Assembly: GCA_030770545.1 (NCBI GenBank)
Contig: CM061106.1
Span: 8,288,001-8,352,000 of the forward strand
From: Macropodus opercularis
Lineage: Eukaryota > Chordata > Actinopteri > Anabantiformes > Osphronemidae
Direction of reading: 5' to 3'
Length of the DNA stretch: 64,000 nt
A program made the translations under genes and the position numbers. Positions 24,234 through 34,331 of the stretch are shown piece by piece (the first letter of the stretch is position 1; each line of letters starts with the position of its first letter). The notes beneath the pieces are model-generated. The model saw only the letters and a program-made list of their open reading frames with translations, ran no database searches and was not told the DNA's origin.

Positions 24234-25050
24234 GTCAGACTCCATGTTTTAGTTCTGTGTAGATTAATGTGATGTGAACGTTGTGCTGACGCTAAACTGC
24301 AGACATGAGGCTGATGTTCTACTGATCCACACTGAGGGTCTCCATGGTGTTGTGGAAAAATCTTTCCTCTGTAGGATTTGCTGAAAAATATCAAGAAAAC
24401 CAGAAGAAGACTTCAGTGTAATGAACCATCTCAGTGTTCAATACATGTCGGAGAAAGATCACTGGACAGCATCTCAGTCTCTTCTACTTGAGTGTTAGAC
24501 CAAACATTTCTTATATACACAGGCAGGGTTTATCCCCCATTCACAGGGTCAAATACCTATTAGAGCAGAGAAGAACTGTCATCACGTAATGGCTGACCGT
24601 GACGTATGGACGGACCCGATGAAGTTGTTCTTTTGTTAAAAAAATTATTCATTGTGTGGCCAAAGACACGAGAATGATTTTTGCTTTATCTTCGCACGTA
24701 GAGAGAACGAACCTGCGCTCAACAGTTTCTTTACTTTATCAGTCAGAAGATATCAAATCTGTGACCAGTAGCTGATGCTCCAACACTTTTCTAAGGCTCC
24801 ATAATGTTGGTTCTGACTCAATAATCAAACCCAAGATGCCGTATTTAGAAGTTCTGGACCTTTTTGTTTGACTGGTTCCATCAGTTTGACTCCATTAAAT
24901 GTTTCCTTAGTATCAAATGTTTCTGTGAGCTTCTAGTTTCTAAACTTCTACTTCCTGAAGCGTCTTCAGCTCCAAACACACGATGAGACACTGAATGGTT
25001 TCAAGCTGACTCTTTGTTTTCTACTGTTTCATCTTTGGTTCTTTATTCAG

Positions 25051-25217
25051 TTTGAGTTGGTGCAGTTTATCAGAGATCAGCTGTGATTCTCTGGCCTCAG
25101 CTCTGAAGTCCAACCCGTCACATCTGACACAACTGGACCTGAGTGGAAACGACCTGCAGAATTCATCAGTGAAGCCTCTTCATTACCTGGTCCAGACTGT
25201 CTATTGTTGTCTCTGAG
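25051..25217 (+). CDS. Third, truncated LRR exon of NLR gene 1 with in-frame stop
   Basis: This exon-like unit follows TTTATTCAG and begins LSWCSLSEISCDSLASALKS, close to the exon at 24060. It is 167 bp rather than 174, and after LQNSSVKPLHYLVQ the text departs from the repeat pattern. The net loss of seven bases puts TGA at 25214-25216 in frame. If used, it ends the protein at about 903 residues with a cut-off last repeat; otherwise it is a dead exon and the real end is elsewhere. A GTCAGT donor-like site still follows at 25218. No B30.2 or further LRR exon is seen downstream before 30 kb. Confidence 0.7.
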
Positions 25218-25359
25218 GTCAGTAGAGGTTGGAGTCAGTCTGTGCTGCTTCCATCAGTCTTGTTAACTCAGTTAGTGTCTAGTGTAGAGAGAACAGTCAG
25301 CATCAGATCAGCCAGAAGCTTGTTGTGATCATGAAGACGACTGTTGTTGCTGCGTCCCA

Positions 25360-25725
25360 CTGACCTTAGATCTGCTCTTAGTGAGTCAGTGTGATGCTCC
25401 ACTGACCTTAGATCTGCTCTTAGTGAGTCAGTTTGATGCTTCGCTGACCTTAGATCTGCTCTTAGTGAGTCAGCGTGATGCTCCACTGACCTTAGATCTG
25501 CTCTTAGTGAGTCAGTGTGATGCTCTTAGTGAGTCAGTGTGATGCTCCACTGACCTTAGATCTGCTCTTAGTGAGTCAGTGTGATGCTCCACTGACCTTA
25601 GATCTGCTCTTAGTGAGTCAGTGTGATGCTCCACTGACCTTAGATCTGCTCTTAGTGAGTCAGTGTGATGCTCCACTGACCTTAGATCTGCTCTTAGTGA
25701 GTCAGTGTGATGCTCCACTGACGTG
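25360..25725. repeat. 42-bp minisatellite, about eight copies
   Basis: Tandem array of a 42-bp unit containing ccactgaccttagatctgct and cttagtgagtcagtgtgatg. One unit near 25510-25540 is cut short, which divides the array into two open frames on the minus strand (14-residue period, 'HTDSLRADLRSVEH'); the plus strand is also open over part of it. As 42 is a multiple of three, the frames come from the unit, not from a gene. Confidence 0.9.
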
Positions 25726-27279
25726 TGCTCACATGTGTGGATGTGTGTGTGATGTCAGTTGGTGTCATTTGTCTCATTAGTGTGGACAGAATGACTTTTG
25801 CCTTAATGTGAGCAACATCTAGTTTGGTCCAGGGCAGAGCTTTATCTTCAGCAGTAGGAGGCAGTGGAGGCTGTGGTTTGGACCAGCGTGAGTTTCTGTG
25901 TCCTTCATACCGGAGGAGAACTCAGCCAAGTGAAGCCACGTTTCCCGTGTGTCATCGTCTCTTTCCTGTGTTTCAGGATCTATATCTGTCTACAGATGCT
26001 GCAGCTGGTACCTGTGACATGAGCTGAATATGTCCATGAAGCGCTGGTTAGAAATGTTGACACATGGAGCCATGAAACCACGACACTCTTCAGAAGTTCT
26101 CTCCAAAAAGGCATTGTTCATTCCCTCAACTCATCATCATATTGTTGTGATCATCATCACAACAATAAAGGTGTTGTCACAGCTCAACATTAAGACATTT
26201 GAGGAGTTTGAGTCCTTGAAGAGCTGAAATCCTCAGAACAAGGTTTGGATGGAATCTGTGATGGACAAGACAAACTAGTTGGAGCCTCTGTGTCAAAGAC
26301 TGAGACGTTTAAGGAAACTGGGAATTAATAAGTGTTTACACCACAAACACAACATAAAACAACTCCAGTTTTATTTTTCAATTCTTAATAACCTGTGTAT
26401 TAATTTCACACATAACAACCCAGAGATCCTGTAAAAACTTGGTTGTGTCAGTACAAATGTTGTGTTAAACGTGTGTTGATGCTTCTTCAACTTGGTGAAT
26501 TAAACTGGCTCTAAAAACAGTCAAGGCTTGTTCTGTGTTTTCTTAAAGTCTCTGAGGTTTAACACACACAGGCTTGTGTGAGGCTGTTAAGACCAAAGAG
26601 CAGGAGGCAGACGATGCTTCAGCTCAGTCCTCAGTGACAGTGAGCTTCTGAGTCATCTGGACCCATTTAGGAGAAGATTTAACTAGATATGAAATAAAGC
26701 TTGATGGAAAAGCACAACATCCAACACTTTAGCACGTCCACGGTGAAAAGCCTCATCCAACGCTACAACAAAACACAAACACGATTTAAAGCGTTACTGA
26801 AGTGACGTCTGAAAACACTTCACAAGTTTCACAGAAAGTGTCCAGTTCATTCCCTCTGAGTCTAAAACCAGTTAAATGAGAGAAGGAAAAGCTGAGAACA
26901 CACAAGATTCTGAAGATCGGTTGAGAATTCAGCAAAGTAGAAGCCGTTGGAAGGAATCAGAAGGAAACAGCAGCTCATTAGACTGTTTAATATACAAGAA
27001 CTACACAAAGACACAATCTCACACTCTGGAGAGCACAGAGGACCACAAACACAAAACACAGCTGACACCCTGAGTCTATGAAGGAACAACGTGGAAGCTT
27101 GGATGCGTCTGGCATTGGTGGAGATTTTCCACAGAGTCCAGTTCTGCTCCAGTCCGACAAGAACAGAGGAGCAGGAGGCACAATTACAACAAAGCATCAA
27201 ATCTCTGGAGATGAGCTGCTTCTCCACACAACGAAACTAAAGTCAGAGCTGAACAAAATACTCGACAGGAAACTAGAAT
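25726..27279. other. Intergenic, no gene supported
   Basis: Scattered short frames, several overlapping on both strands around 26862-27287. None shows splice context or a family signature. Confidence 0.45.
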
Positions 27280-27580
27280 GGCTATGAGAGAAGGAGGCGG
27301 CAGCCCATCACCTTCTCAGAGAGGATGACGCACTGCAGCAAATCAGACTGTGGTGGAGGATGTGAGGACGTATTTGATGGTGGAGAGCAGACGTTCACCA
27401 GCATCTTTTCGGGGAGGTGGAGCTCAGGAAGTTCAACCTCTGCTGAGCCTTCTTGGTGAGGGAGCTGATGTTCTGCTCCCGCTGGAGCTCCTGAGTGGTG
27501 ATGGTGCCCAGGAAGCAGAAAGACAGAGGTCACAGAGGTTGATGGGGGGTCTGATGCAAAGCTTCAGTTAATACTTCATC
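27280..27580 (-). mobile_element. LINE ORF2 C-terminal fragment (minus strand)
   Basis: On the minus strand the text reads FCFLGTITTQELQREQNISS followed by LTKKAQQRLNFLS, which is the conserved 'FLGT...L.W..NI..I.KKAQQRLYFLR' stretch downstream of the reverse transcriptase domain in fish non-LTR retrotransposons. The frame then breaks. Only the 3' part is present. Confidence 0.7.
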
Positions 27581-27639
27581 TCAGGTTTTTAACAAGCCAC
27601 GTGATCAGTGACATTTCAACAGCTAACCCACATCATCGT

Positions 27640-27910
27640 GTCTCCATCTACCAGCTGCCCTTTCAACTATGTCCAGGAAGATCAAGACCACTCACAAGCC
27701 CATGAAGGACCCACTGAACGACCCTGTAACGGTGGAGGAGGAGTCAGTAGTTGAGTTCACACCTGCTCACTGCCCTCAGGTCTATTTCCCACAACGAGTC
27801 CGTTCTCTACAGGTGTGAAGTGAAACCTACCTGGACGATGAATCTGTGTCTCCACCAACTTCCCTCAGACTGAAGAAGCTTCTGGACAGATGGAGAAACG
27901 TTTCTACCAA
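27640..27910 (+). repeat. Penelope-like terminal repeat remnant
   Basis: It ends with accaacttccctcagactga, then agaagcttctgg, and gagaaacgtttctacc, the same layout that begins the Penelope-like element at 32972. Upstream text resembles 184-405. No coding region remains. Confidence 0.6.
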
Positions 27911-29587
27911 ATAGAAGAAGCCCAGTCGCCGCAATAATAACATTAATCATTTTTCAGTGTGTCGCTTGATCCTAAAAGCAGATTTCAGTTACAAACAAAC
28001 TAGTTACATACAACATAGATTTACATAGTGATGGATCACAGTTTCCAACTTAAATTGACAGTCACCAAAGCCAACTTCTAAATGGATTCAATACAAAAAT
28101 AACAAAAAGAGTCAGCACCTTGTAGTCACAGCAAACGAGCTCACGTGGTTCTACAACAAGTTTCCTACAGAAAATCTAGGAGCTCACAGCATTTCTGAAA
28201 AGTAGAAATAGCTTAGATTTGTCTAAACCAAGCTCAGTTCCTTTAATTTCTAGCTGGTTGGCTCCAAGCTACATATGTTACAGAATCCTTTCCAACTATC
28301 GCGCCTCATATACTGAATGTGCATAAGCAACCACACCTCTGATCGTGAGCCAGGCTCTGCCAGTCATGACGCCTGCTCTTCCTGTGCCACGCACAGTAAG
28401 CATGAAGCAGCCAATGGCTCCATTTTCTACTCCTCCACCAGCTTTAAGAAGAAAAAATACATAAACATAACCATATTTCTGATAAACGTGAGACGTCTTC
28501 TGACGTCTTTAGGTGTAGTTATAGCTTTGTGAGATCAGACCGTTCTCTACTGATCCCACAGCTACAAACTATTAGTGAGGAGCAAAAGAATGAAAGTGTG
28601 CAAAGAAAAGGTTTAGTAGAGACGCTTCACTAGAATCCACCCTTTGCAAACGTATGTACAGAGACAACCAATATTACTGCTTCTGTGTTTCTACAACCAT
28701 TTACTGCAAATGTCCTGGTGCATATAAGAAAAGTTTATCACTGAGTGAATATAAAGTAACCTCATACTGTTTTGTGGCCTTAGGGAAGAACTTGAATGCA
28801 GCGTTTGCAGCAAGCTGAGTGTAAACCAAGTGGTTTTAGTCTGTGTATGTATAACATTACATACATTTTACTGTTTTTTTGTATTTGTAATTGAGTGAGA
28901 CAGAGAGAACGATGACAGGTCTATTCAACAATCACTGGTAGTAGACGTGCCTACGTTCCAACTGTCCTCATCTACCACTTAAACATCCTGTTGTCAAGAC
29001 AGTCAAAACTTATTACATCCCATAATAATTAAAAGCTGGAAGTAACATTATTATCATAAAACTTCTTCCTGGAGACACCAACTATCCACCAAATATTATG
29101 ATGTTGTATCTTGGATAATAATAAAAAAAATCCACTACCACAAATCAATTTAAACACAACACAATAATGTTACGGAGACGTCTGTATTTTAGCCTTAATA
29201 CCAAGCAGATCCGTTTATGGTTCGTATCCACATGCACCAGGGAGAGAGGACCTGCACTGAGCAGCTTCTTCTTATCACACGTCCTCTTTGTGATGGGCGG
29301 GAAAGGACACCAGCTACATGGAGTCTTTCATCCTCACCCACTGGATGCGGCTGCCCATCGATGTCAGTCGGCCCTTTAGTTTCAAAGAGTTCGTTTGGAG
29401 ACGAGGAGGAAGGAGACAGATCTACTCAGCGATGCTGGATGAGCCTCACACCTGTCCTCTAACTCAAGTAGACTCACATTTTGTCTTCAGCTCATTTTAC
29501 TGATGTCTGCGTCACCTGTGTTAATAATAAACCATTGTCTCAGTACAACGTGGAACCTGCAGTCCATCAGTACGTCAGCCTGTCTGA
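27911..29587. other. Intergenic; one unassigned open frame at 29318-29503
   Basis: Mostly AT-rich and non-coding. The plus-strand frame at 29318-29503 reads, in part, HWMRLPIDVSRPFSFKEFVW and RRGGRRQIYSAML, which looks more protein-like than its surroundings, but I cannot assign it to a family or find splice partners. It may be an exon fragment of a dead gene. Confidence 0.35.
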
Positions 29588-29881
29588 CTTTCATGCAGAG
29601 AACATGCTTTGAAACAGGAGGTTGGGCCTTGGCCTTGAAGCACTCACTCAAACTCCTGTGTGTGTGATTCTATTGTCTATTGTTTTGATAAGACAAATGT
29701 TACACTGTTTGATTTACGATTTACGTCTGACAGTAAAGTGTATTTTTTAATGAACAACTGATATGTTTTCATTCAGCCTGCTCCTTTATGATCCGGTTCA
29801 CCGTCCTTTTTAAAGTGTGCTTGTGTGACTGTACACGGTGCAATGAATCATCAGAAGAGTCTCTGAGTTCAGTTCATCTAG
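29588..29881 (+). repeat. Upstream copy of a duplicated segment flanking the CALHM gene
   Basis: Similar to 32603-32896 over its whole length: both contain gaggttgggcctt, cactcactcaaactcctgtg, gttttcattcagcctgctcc and gtgtgactgtacacggtgca in order. The two copies lie on either side of the CALHM gene, in the same orientation. Confidence 0.8.
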
Positions 29882-30633
29882 ATAAAGCGTTTTTTGTGGT
29901 TTGTCATCTGTTTGTGGCTTTATCCAACTCTCATGTGTGGTTTTGAGCTTCAAAACCCACTGAGAGTTTGTCATTACTTAACACCTAATGGTACATAACA
30001 TATAGCGTTAGATGTCAGGGCATCAAATCACATAATTTCCCAATAAGTGAGAGTGCTTTTATAACATTTAATACACGGTCCTGAAATGATCTGGACCAAC
30101 GATGAAGATACACTGTCGTTCATATAACGAATGATCAGACATGACAATTTTTGGTGGAACAGCTAAAGAACCAATAGGTTCCATGGTCATGGTTCTGAGG
30201 TTGTGCTAGACACGGTCAGTCTTGTATTCATTCTTTCTATTCATACTTTATAGACCCCTGGATGAGGATTTAAAAAATGTAAAACATTATTGGGCTTTTT
30301 ATTGATATAACCACAATTAATTACTGCTGTACCTTGTTATTATTAAACAAAAGCGTTTACCTGACCTAGTAAACCTAAACTGTACACATTATTGGTTGTT
30401 TTTTACATTTCATATAAATGTGTCTACTTTTCATTTGATGTCATATAAACGTTGTTTTAATTATTCATCAAATGTAGTCACAGGCTTTATAGTGTGCCAG
30501 AGCCAGACATACTGTACGTCCATAAACAAGTATTATTTGTCAAATTAGACAGTCTGTGTAACCAGGCAGAAGTCTTGAGGTTGCGGTGAAGAGATAAACA
30601 GACGAGTGTCTCCTGTTTATCTAGCAGTGGTGG
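29882..30633. other. Upstream region of the CALHM gene
   Basis: AT-rich sequence with no recognised exon. It may hold the CALHM promoter, but I see no distinct motif. Confidence 0.35.
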
Positions 30634-30738
30634 ATGTGTGGTCTACGGTTGCTACTGGTGGTTTTTGGGGGGGTGACAGCAGTCACATATCAAAACCTGG
30701 AAGTGAAAGTTAAAAACAGCCTCTTTCAGCAGCCAGGG

Positions 30739-31137
30739 ATGGACAAGTTTAACAAGTTGCTGAACGTTGCCAAACCACAGAACAAACTTGGTTCGTGCTT
30801 CGGGGAGCAGCTCTTCTCCTCAGTGGTGTTCGAGTGTCCCTGCAGTGAGCTGAACTTCCTGTATGGCCTGGTGTTCTTGGTGGTGCCTGCTCTGGCTCTG
30901 TTGCTGCTGGACTACATCCTCCTTCCAGTTGGAAAAGCTGTGGCCCTACTGAATGGTAACTACTATAAGTGTGCAATGACGGGGACCAGTGTGAGCACCT
31001 TCAACAGGCATCTGTGTGAGAAGATTAGCTCTCAGGCACAGTGTGAAAAGGAGCTGTACAGGTTTCCCTGTGAGAGAGAGAATATACTGAAGCCTGACAG
31101 ACAGGATGTTCTGCGCATGCTGACAGCTCAGTCTCAG
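30739..31137 (+). CDS. CALHM-family channel, exon 1 (two apparent internal deletions)
   Basis: Calcium homeostasis modulator proteins are large-pore, four-helix membrane channels; this copy is closest to the CALHM5/CALHM6 branch by memory of the family. The start at 30739 (MDKFNKLLNVAKP) is chosen because CALHM proteins start M-x-K/R-F; the frame is open to an earlier ATG at 30634, whose extra 35 residues have no family match. Recognisable blocks are EQLFSSVVFECPCSELNFLY (the conserved cysteine pair CPC), GLVFLVVPALALLLL (helix 2), VALLNGNYYKCA (end of helix 3), and FPCERE. Two stretches normally present are missing without breaking the frame: the core of helix 1 between NKLG and GEQLF, and most of the helix 2-3 loop plus the first part of helix 3 between LLDYIL and LPVGKAVALL. 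The exon ends at TCTCAG before GTCAGT, phase 0. Confidence 0.85.
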
Positions 31138-31788
31138 GTCAGTGACATGTGCTTTTAATTTCATCAGATCAAAGACAATCAATTCAACTTTAGTACGACT
31201 TTAGTTTATTGTGTGAATCATATTTTAGTGTAAAGGACGTTGTTGCAGTCGATCAAGCTGGTAGCATTAAGTAAACGATATATCCATTTAGGAACATACA
31301 CATGTTGAGGGAGGAATCACATGTATTGATCCTAATGTGACTTCAGATCTCGTTTGAAATGTTTCATGTTCATTCATGAGTAGTTTCTCTTATTTTCTTT
31401 GTTATTGTGGAGCTAAGAGCCTTCACAACCAGGCAGTTAGTGTGAATCTACACCAACACAACCGTGACAGTTGGATATTAGGATGGTACATGGTCTGCTT
31501 ATGTAGAGCTTTTCTACCTACTGGTACTTAAAAGTGTTTTAACACTGCGTCTCATTCAGAGTCAGAGTTAAATAAATAAGAAACACAAACACACACATTC
31601 AAGGACACTTCGGCGTGTGACTGGGGAGCCAGCGATCGATTGGGCGACAGCTCTACTGAATGCAGTGTAGTTGTAGCCAATATATTAAATATCCATTAGA
31701 TTTCTTTCATTTTTCAGTTTACTGTGAGCAAGACATTTGAAATGATTGTAACACCGCTTTATCACTGATCTGTTGTTGGTGACCACAG
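31138..31788. other. Intron of the CALHM gene
   Basis: GTCAGT donor and CCACAG acceptor enclose 651 bp of non-coding sequence. The position, just after the 'LTAQSQ' motif, is a usual CALHM intron site. Confidence 0.8.
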
Positions 31789-32223
31789 ATTCTGGGTTGG
31801 CTGCTCATTGCGTCCATCATGTTGACCAGTCTGCTGCTGACCTGTCTGGCTCGATGCACTTCTCCCATCAGTTACCTACAGCTTCAGTTCTGGAAAGCAT
31901 ATGTTCAGGAGGAGGGCGACCTGATGGACTCATGCACGATTAAACATGCCAAAGAGCTCGCAGAGAGAAACCTGACAAGCTTCTTTAAAGAGACACCACC
32001 TGTGAACATCACCACCCCTTCCAATAAGGACTGGGAGAAGATCTCCTCCCTCTATAAGTTTAGCACCAGAGACCAGTACTACAGCACCTTGCACCAGTAT
32101 GTGGAGAACCACCATGTGGTTGATGATGGCATCGTTAGGATGGTCTCAGTCAAGTCAACCCAGAGCCTTAACAACAACCCTGCTGTTCTTAAGTTTGTGG
32201 ATGAAGGCCCAGCAACACTATAA
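31789..32223 (+). CDS. CALHM-family channel, exon 2 (C-terminal half)
   Basis: In phase with exon 1 it reads ILGWLLIASIMLTSLLLTCL (transmembrane helix 4), then RCTSPISYLQLQFWKAYVQE, then HAKELAERNLTSFF, and WEKISSLYKFSTRDQYYSTL, all close to the CALHM6-type C-terminal domain, and ends FVDEGPATL before TAA. With the 30739 start the product is 277 residues, shorter than the 310-315 usual for CALHM5/6. This exon shows no defect. Whether the channel can assemble with a trimmed exon 1 is doubtful. Confidence 0.9.
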   Translation: MLGWLLIASIMLTSLLLTCLARCTSPISYLQLQFWKAYVQEEGDLMDSCTIKHAKELAERNLTSFFKETPPVNITTPSNKDWEKISSLYKFSTRDQYYSTLHQYVENHHVVDDGIVRMVSVKSTQSLNNNPAVLKFVDEGPATL

Positions 32224-32602
32224 GACTTTATGAACCTTAAACCAGCGTGTTGTCGCTGAGCAGCAGCCTCAGGAATAATTTCCCTTATTCTTTGTGTAAA
32301 GTGGATTCGCTTTCGTTTTAAAGGCCCAATTTCAACTTGTTTCCTATGTCTGATTTTAGGGCAGAAGGTTTAAATAAATATTAGTTTGGTTATTATTATT
32401 AGTTAGTGGAAAATGGTCAGATAACAGAGGGTTTTGTGGGAGAACTTTTAAATTATCAATCTCTACCCCATAAGTCAGGATAAGATCAGGAGTATGATTA
32501 ACCCTCGTGCAGCCCACAATAAAAAAAAAGTCGGGGAGAGAGAGAGATTCATCCATCTTTTCTTATGAACAAGTATTGTTTTTACTGACGTCTAAATGTT
32601 CT
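32224..32602. other. 3' flank of the CALHM gene
   Basis: Contains an AT-rich stretch with 'taaataaatattag' near 32372 that could serve as a polyadenylation region. The minus-strand frame at 32356-32556 has a piece like 'PQNPLLSDHFPLT' which suggests a short LINE endonuclease remnant, too brief to be certain. Confidence 0.35.
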
Positions 32603-32896
32603 ACTTTCATGCAGAGAGCGAGCTTTGAAACGGGAGGTTGGGCCTTGAACCACTCACTCAAACTCCTGTGTGCGTGATTCTATTGTTGAGATAAACGTTA
32701 CACTGTTCCATTTACGTTTTATGAGTCTGACAGTAAAGTGTGTTTTTTTTATGTCATAAGTCACAAGTCATATGTTTTCATTCAGCCTGCTCCTTTATGA
32801 TCCAGTTCACTGTCCTTTTTGACGTGTGCTTGTGTGACTGTACACGGTGCAATGGTTGGAATCATCAGAAGAGCCGCTGAGGTCAGTTCATCTGGA
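32603..32896 (+). repeat. Downstream copy of the segment flanking the CALHM gene
   Basis: Partner of 29588-29881 in the same orientation. It ends at about the point where a hAT-type terminus begins (32898). Confidence 0.8.
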
Positions 32897-32897
32897 T

Positions 32898-32971
32898 CAG
32901 GGGTCGGCAACCTTCACCACACAAAGAGCCATTTGAACCTATTTCCCACAGAAATAGGTTCAAATGGCAAT
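32898..32971 (+). mobile_element. hAT-type terminus with a 17-bp hairpin
   Basis: CAGGGGTCGGCAACC at 32898-32912 is the classic end of Charlie-like hAT transposons, followed by 'aaagagccatttgaacc'. A perfect 17-bp inverted repeat occupies 32928-32944 and 32952-32968 around a 7-base loop (cccacag). No transposase is attached; the element continues directly into Penelope-like sequence. Confidence 0.65.
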
Positions 32972-34330
32972 TAGTGGTCTCCACCAACTTCCCACAGACT
33001 GAAGAAGCCACCTGGATAGGTGGTGAAACGTTTCTACTAACTAGAAGAAGTCCAGTTGCCATGACTCAACCTTCAGACAACTTGACCTGGATGAATGAGA
33101 ACCTTCACAGACATATTGCCACGAATTTTGGGGTGGAAACCCTGAAGCTGGTACGGGAATATGAAAGGACAGCAAGGAAAATGGCAGAATACAGGAACCA
33201 CTTGAGATTCAACCTCAGGTGTAGACAACAGAACATCATCCCAGTGAGCCTACGCCTCCGATCTACCATCAGGAGCAACCGGGCAGACAAGATCCTCCAG
33301 AAAGCGCAAGAACAGCTACTGAATGAAAGGGTCAGACAGGTCAATTTCACCATAGAGACCTTGGAACAGAACATAGATCACCTCAAACAGAAACTACTCG
33401 GAGCCCTCCCTACACCTGTGTACAACGCAGTCACAGTATTTACTCAGAAAGCTCAGCTATCCCAACACAGCAAAAGCAAACAGAGACAAGCCAAGAAGTT
33501 TGACCTCCTGTGGTCCCGAAAACATACAGCAGGAGAACACACTTGGAGGAAGGAAGAAGATGGGTCCACAACAGAGGACTCCAAAGACAAATGGGTGAAG
33601 AACTTCTCGGACAGGGAACTTTCCCAGTCTGAGAGGGACGTTCTGGCCAAAGGCCTTAACTTTGCCATCACACCCAAGGAGGTTCCTGTCGTGGATTTGA
33701 TCACAGCCACAGAATCTGCCATTTGGAAAAACAACTTACCATCGTCAGAAGCTGAGCAACTACGGCTCAAAGTCTCTGCTGCCCTGGCCAGTGCACAACC
33801 ACCACAACCCAACCTCACCAGGCAGGAGAGGAGTGCGCTCACAGCCCTCAGTCCTACTGAACATGAACACAGCAGACCACCATCAAAAAGTCAGCTCACT
33901 GTTAGAGGACCAACACACTTACGAGAAGCTGAAAAGAGACCCCACCAGCAGCTACAAAAAGAAAATCATAGCTCATCTCAAAGAGCTGGAAACGGACCAG
34001 ACCATCGACAGGATGACATACCACCGCCTGCATCCTGGAGAGGCCACTCCCTGCATTTATGGACTTCCTAAGATCCACAAAGAGGGAGCCCCACTCAGAC
34101 CCATAATCAGCAGCATCAACTCGGTCACATATAACATTGCCAAACACTTGGCCACCGTCCTGACGCCTCTGGTGGGACACACAGACCATCAATTCACAAC
34201 AAGCCAAGGTCAGAGGACAGAAACTGGAAATGGATGAAACCGTGGTTTCCTTCAATGTTACATCACTCTTCACCAGCATCCCCACCAGTGACGCCTTAAC
34301 AGCCGTTAGGAAAAGACTGGAGGAAGCTGT
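32972..34330 (+). mobile_element. Penelope-like retroelement, truncated and frameshifted
   Basis: A terminal segment (tctccaccaacttcccacag, then ctgaagaagcc...gaaacgtttcta) precedes an open frame from 33061 (MTQPSDNLTWMNENLHRHIA). The N-terminal part is the long basic, coiled region of fish Penelope-like ORFs. The frame shifts near 33.85-33.9 kb into YHRLHPGEATPCIYGLPKIH and EGAPLRPIISSINS, the RT1-RT2 block of Penelope-like reverse transcriptases. A further shift near 34.22 kb leads to ETVVSFNVTSLFTSIP, the motif A region, where the usual catalytic aspartate is asparagine. Sequence then switches abruptly near 34332 to USP-like DNA, so the remaining RT motifs and the GIY-YIG endonuclease are missing. 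The copy is dead. Confidence 0.8.
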
Positions 34331-34331
34331 A

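Noticed and set aside
25268..25780. Repeat-protein frames on both strands (HHTDSLRADLRSV period)
   Set aside because: They are read-through of a 42-bp minisatellite; the period is a multiple of three, and both strands are open.
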